Positions 61,175-64,000 of a DNA stretch of 64,000 bases are shown here, piece after piece (the stretch's first letter is position 1; every line of letters begins with the position of its first letter). The DNA is from Streptomyces sp. NBC_00435 (GTDB lineage: Bacteria; Actinomycetota; Actinomycetes; Streptomycetales; Streptomycetaceae), in NCBI RefSeq assembly GCF_036014235.1, contig NZ_CP107925.1, forward strand, positions 114,249 through 178,248, in the 5' to 3' direction. The notes under the pieces are model-generated. The model did not search any database and was not told where the DNA came from. It saw only the letters and a program-made list of their open reading frames with translations. The position numbers were made by a program, and so were the translations under genes.

Positions 61175-61887
61175 TGAGCCGTCCCTTCTCCCGTGCGCTT
61201 CGTCCGGCTCACCCGACGCGCAGCGCGCTCTCTTGCCCGTTCGGCCCGCAGTTCCGCGATGGCCTGCCTCATGTGGTCCAGCGAGGGGAAGCGCACCAGG
61301 TCCGGCAGACTCGTATCGCTACGGATCTGCGAAATGGTGCCGTGCTGCTCCACCTTCACGAACTCACCCGTCATCTCGGTACCCGGGATGAACTCCGCCA
61401 CCCGGTAACTGTAGGGCGGGTTGAACTGATACACACCCCGCCGCACCTTGAAGACGATCCCATGAGACATCACCGTGTGCAGAGCTTCCGAGGTCTTCGT
61501 CCGGCTGACATCCAGGATGGTAGCCATCTCCTCCTGGGTAAGTGGAATCCGCCCCCCCGCCCGCTGACAGGCGATGAGCAGCAGGATCAGCCGCAGGGGC
61601 AGCGCTTCCCGGAAGTACTGGGCGATCACCAGGAAGAACTCGAGACTGTCCATCGAGAACGCATTCGGCTGGTTCTCGGTCCCGTAGAACTCCAACGGCT
61701 TGCGCTCGCCGTCCAGAGTCAGCTTCCGCGTCGGGTACCGCTTCGCGAGGCTGTCCAGGTCCTTCACCGGAGCCAGCGGCTGACTCCACGCAGAGATCGC
61801 GTCGTCCACCGGCAGATCGGGACGCGGGGTCCCTACCGGATTGCCCCGGCGGCGCTGTGGCTCTGATGACACGAGGCTGCTCTCCAC
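61171..61887 (-). CDS. Winged-helix replication-type protein, large
   Basis: A 238-residue protein with a central winged helix (LPLRLILLLIACQRAGGRIP, then EEMATILDVSRTKTSEALHT, then a wing ending GVYQFNPPYSY) and an Arg-rich C-terminus. It shares the xGVYQxNPxxxxY motif with the downstream gene. Its start is 26 bp from a nested perfect palindrome. Likely initiator or copy-control protein of this replicon; a plain regulator cannot be excluded. Confidence 0.65.
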   Translation of the reverse strand: MESSLVSSEPQRRRGNPVGTPRPDLPVDDAISAWSQPLAPVKDLDSLAKRYPTRKLTLDGERKPLEFYGTENQPNAFSMDSLEFFLVIAQYFREALPLRLILLLIACQRAGGRIPLTQEEMATILDVSRTKTSEALHTVMSHGIVFKVRRGVYQFNPPYSYRVAEFIPGTEMTGEFVKVEQHGTISQIRSDTSLPDLVRFPSLDHMRQAIAELRAERARERAARRVSRTKRTGEGTAQ

Positions 61888-62260
61888 TCCGTTGATCTGC
61901 GGAGATCAGTATGTCAACAAGGGTGACACAAGTGTCACGCTCGTTGACGTTCGGCGTGTCTTGTGTCCCCTCACAGGTGACATATCTCAGCCACACCGTT
62001 CCGGAGCACCTCCTCCGCCCCCACCGACCAACCCCACCCACCCTGCCACCAGTTCGCCGGCAGATCTCCTCCAATACGTCAGCGGCCCCGACGTTTTAGC
62101 GCATTTTACGTCAGCACCACTGACGTTTTGCAGTCGTTGTGTCCCCCTAGCAGCGACACAACCACCGAGATATGTCCCTCCTGGGGGGACATATCTTTTG
62201 TACTGCACCCCCTCTGACCTGCGACGACGCATCTCCGTACTTTCTATAGGCCGGTGGTCG
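61888..62260. other. Palindrome-dense candidate replication origin
   Basis: No gene. Successive inverted repeats: GATCT/AGATC (61894-61907); a nested perfect palindrome of GTCAAC...GTTGAC around GTGACAC-AA-GTGTCAC (61913-61948); ACGTCAG/CTGACGT (62108-62126) flanked by ACGTTTT repeats; GTTGTGTC/GACACAAC (62136-62162); and an 11-bp perfect repeat at 62168-62196. The DNA is less GC-rich than the coding regions. Location directly upstream of the winged-helix pair suits an origin plus autoregulatory operators. Confidence 0.55.
62168..62196. repeat. 11-bp perfect inverted repeat
   Basis: AGATATGTCCC (62168-62178) and GGGACATATCT (62186-62196) around a 7-base loop, followed by TTTT. Could be a terminator for rightward transcription or a protein-binding site within the origin region. 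Confidence 0.6.
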
Positions 62261-63340
62261 CTCCGGTGCGGGCTCTGAACGCCGTCTTCAAAGCTGTTCC
62301 GAGACCTCCCCAACCACCAAGAACCAGGGCCCCTCAGGGCCCTGTCAACCGCTGGCAAACCCCTCGCTACCCAGCCACCACCCCGCAGAATCTGACTGAT
62401 TCCCATCTCTATCCACGTAACATTTTGAATCACACCCGCTGGCTGGGTCTTAACGGCGTTAACACCCAGCCAGCACCACACCGTTAACGCCGTTAAGACC
62501 ACCAGCCAAAGCGCCAGGTCATCAAGGTCCACAGAACCCTGAGCCTCAACCACTCCGACAGAACGCAACCTTCACCACCGTGAAGGCCTCCACCCACACC
62601 GACGCAACCCTTAAACCTCACCAAAACGGCGTTGGCTGATTCGATCTCAATCGGGACCTGTTGAGCTCCCACCAAATCCGGGTATAGCTCTCGAGCATCT
62701 CTGTGAGCCCAGCACCGAACGCCCCAAGGTCCCTCGCTCCAAAGCTGAGCTCAACCTCCAGAAGGCTCCTCTACTCAAGGTTCTCAAACGCACAGGGCAG
62801 TTCCTCGAACTGAGGCAAAATTCGGACTCGAAACGGACGCCAAAGACTTCCAAATCCAGACCTCAGCGAAGCACACCCCCCGAAACCATCCTTAACCCAG
62901 CTCAGCGATTCAGAGGAGCCCAGAGACTGACACTTGACTGTAAGGTCACTTTCTCCAAACACTCCTGCCCATAAAACGACCAACCTCGAAGCAAAGTACT
63001 TCAGCGGTTAACCTCCTCGAGCACACCTAGGAGGTCCCCAAGGATCAGCCCTAGTACATCAAGAGTCCTGGCTTCCCCTGACGTACACAGCACTTCCAGT
63101 TCCGAAGCAAAGCAAAGGACCTCAGCAGTTAACCCTCACCCTGTCTGCCAAGCGCAAGTAGAGAGAGTCCTCTGGAACCAACACAACGCCTCCAGCCCAG
63201 AACCAAGCTGAGAGACCTCACGCAAGAATCAAAGCTCAGGGCATCAAACAACCAAACCCCTGAAAAACCAGACTGTGAAGAGGCCACCCCCTAACACGAC
63301 CAGGGAGTCTCCAATAGTCCCTAACGTCTCCAACCCTGAA
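62261..63340. other. Gene-free subterminal region, relatively AT-rich
   Basis: No reading frame with Streptomyces codon bias. Two more 13-bp palindromes lie at 62450-62462 and 62484-62496. From about 62650 the sequence contains degenerate versions of the terminal hairpin words, for example GAAGCAAAGCAAAGGACCTC near 63103 and a relative near 62989 (both followed by CAGCxGTTAACC), where the terminal copies read GAGCGAAGCGGAGGAC. It appears to be decayed terminal repeat. Confidence 0.55.
62450..62496 (+). repeat. Two 13-bp palindromes beyond the origin region
   Basis: TTAACGGCGTTAA (62450-62462) and TTAACGCCGTTAA (62484-62496), 21 bp apart in opposite central-base orientation. The outermost members of the 17-copy family. 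Confidence 0.8.
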
Positions 63341-63377
63341 ACAAAACGGAGCGGCTTGCCCCAAAGGGGCAGCTCTA

Positions 63378-64000
63378 GGCCTCGAAGTCACTGACCTTTG
63401 AGCTCAGTGGGGGAGTTCGTCTTTTAGAGGTGTGCTGCGCTTCGAAGTCCGGAGCGCAGCGGAGGATTCCAGCGCGGAGCGCTGGCCTTTTGGCCTCAAA
63501 GCGGCTGATCCCTGAGCGCGGCAAGAGCATTCGTCCGAGGCCTGTATCGCCTTCAGCCTCAGAGCGAAGCTGAGGGGTCTTCCCCCGAAGCAACAGCTCA
63601 AGGCCGTGAAACGGCCGGCTTCTGAGCCCAGCGAAGAGGTCTCTTTTCTGGAGGCGCGCAGCGCCTCCAGGTCCGGAGCGAAGCGGAGGACACCGGCGTG
63701 ACCTTAACCGCGAAGCCGCCAGCTCCCGAGCGCAGCGAGGGAGTTCCCTTCCCCCAGTACCCAGGGCTCTCCCCCTTCCCCGGAGCGAAGCGGAGGGGCC
63801 TGCCCCGAAGGGGCAGCCCTAGGCCGCGAAGCGGCCAGCCCCCCGAGCGCAGCGAGGGGGTTTCTCCTCCGGAGGCGCGCAGCGCCCCCAAGTCCGGAGC
63901 GAAGCGGAGGACATCAGCGCGCAGCGCTGACCCTGGCCGCGAAGCGGCCAGCCCCCGAGCGCAGCGAAGGGGCTTCCCTTCCCAGGCGCGCAGCGCCTGA
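63378..64000. repeat. Tandem hairpin modules, telomere-like end
   Basis: Six head-to-tail modules beginning near 63378, 63492, 63602, 63706, 63822 and 63935 (period 104-116 bp), the last cut by the window edge. A full module carries GGCCGCGAAGCGGCC, then CCCCGAGCGCAGCGAGGGG, then GGCGCGCAGCGCC, then TCCGGAGCGAAGCGGAGGA. These single-purine-loop hairpins (GCGAAGC, GCGCAGC) are the type found in Streptomyces telomeres. With tap and tpg 4-6 kb away this is probably the replicon terminus or its immediate flank. Confidence 0.75.

Noticed and set aside
63378..64000. Small frames within the terminal repeats
   Set aside because: They are read through hairpin repeats in several phases and have no start signals or codon bias.

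Overview
The window is high-GC actinobacterial DNA, almost certainly Streptomyces. Coding frames show strong third-position GC bias, many starts are GTG with GTGA/ATGA overlaps, and the gene content is typical of the genus: ArpA-type gamma-butyrolactone receptors, an AfsA homologue, a StrR-like ParB-domain regulator, an ECF41 sigma factor, and the telomere pair tap-tpg. The right end (about 52.6-64 kb) carries parA-parB, tap, tpg, two winged-helix replication-type genes, a palindrome-rich candidate origin and a hairpin-packed tandem repeat running into the window edge. This looks like the terminal part of a linear replicon. A linear plasmid is the simplest reading because chromosomal parAB normally sits at oriC, but a chromosome arm that has captured a plasmid end is not excluded.

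Layout. 0.1-10.7 kb: a minus-strand specialised-metabolism region with an HpaB/HpaC-type two-component aromatic hydroxylase, a secreted DUF5602-like protein, an FAD/NAD(P) oxidoreductase, a class II aldolase, an NAD(P)-binding reductase and a Bcr/CflA exporter. It also holds a LysR DNA-binding stub and a degenerate adenylate-forming enzyme coupled to a second, stand-alone degenerate C-terminal subdomain. 10.9-15 kb: a butyrolactone-type signalling locus (receptor, AfsA homologue with a TTA codon, P450, SDR). Candidate 18-bp receptor sites lie in front of the receptor/AfsA pair, the LysR stub and the adenylate-forming gene, linking signal and pathway. 15-18.7 kb: a GatA paralogue, a StrR-like regulator and small proteins. 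18.9-19.9 kb: a TrmB/LuxR-like regulator.

19.9-30.8 kb is the most distinctive part: a minus-strand operon that looks like an undescribed ribosomal-peptide pathway. Two genes for an identical 28-residue peptide, each with its own very similar promoter and inverted-repeat operator and each followed by a strong hairpin, flank a small helical-repeat protein. They are followed by two tandem JmjC/cupin oxygenases, an MFS exporter, an M13 metallopeptidase, an S9 serine peptidase, an M20 amidohydrolase and a LOG-type phosphoribohydrolase. The simplest model is that the oxygenases hydroxylate the peptide, peptidases trim it and the transporter exports the product.

31-52 kb is ordinary accessory chromosome-arm-like content (epimerases, hydrolases, GNATs, DMT and MFS transporters, gdhA, DUF1772, AraC, DinB, ECF41), with several decayed genes and simple repeats. 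51.6-54.8 kb contains two further ArpA-like receptors around an array of a 13-bp palindrome, TTAACG(C/G)CGTTAA, of which I find 17 copies between 52.6 and 62.5 kb, including four inside the parB and tap reading frames. This is a plausible centromere or iteron set for the adjacent parAB/replication module. The last 0.6 kb consists of six tandem modules of about 104-116 bp built of short GCGAAGC/GCGCAGC hairpins that become more perfect towards the window edge, as expected near a Streptomyces telomere.

No rRNA, tRNA, CRISPR array or intact insertion sequence was seen. All functional calls are from reading the sequence; no database search was run.
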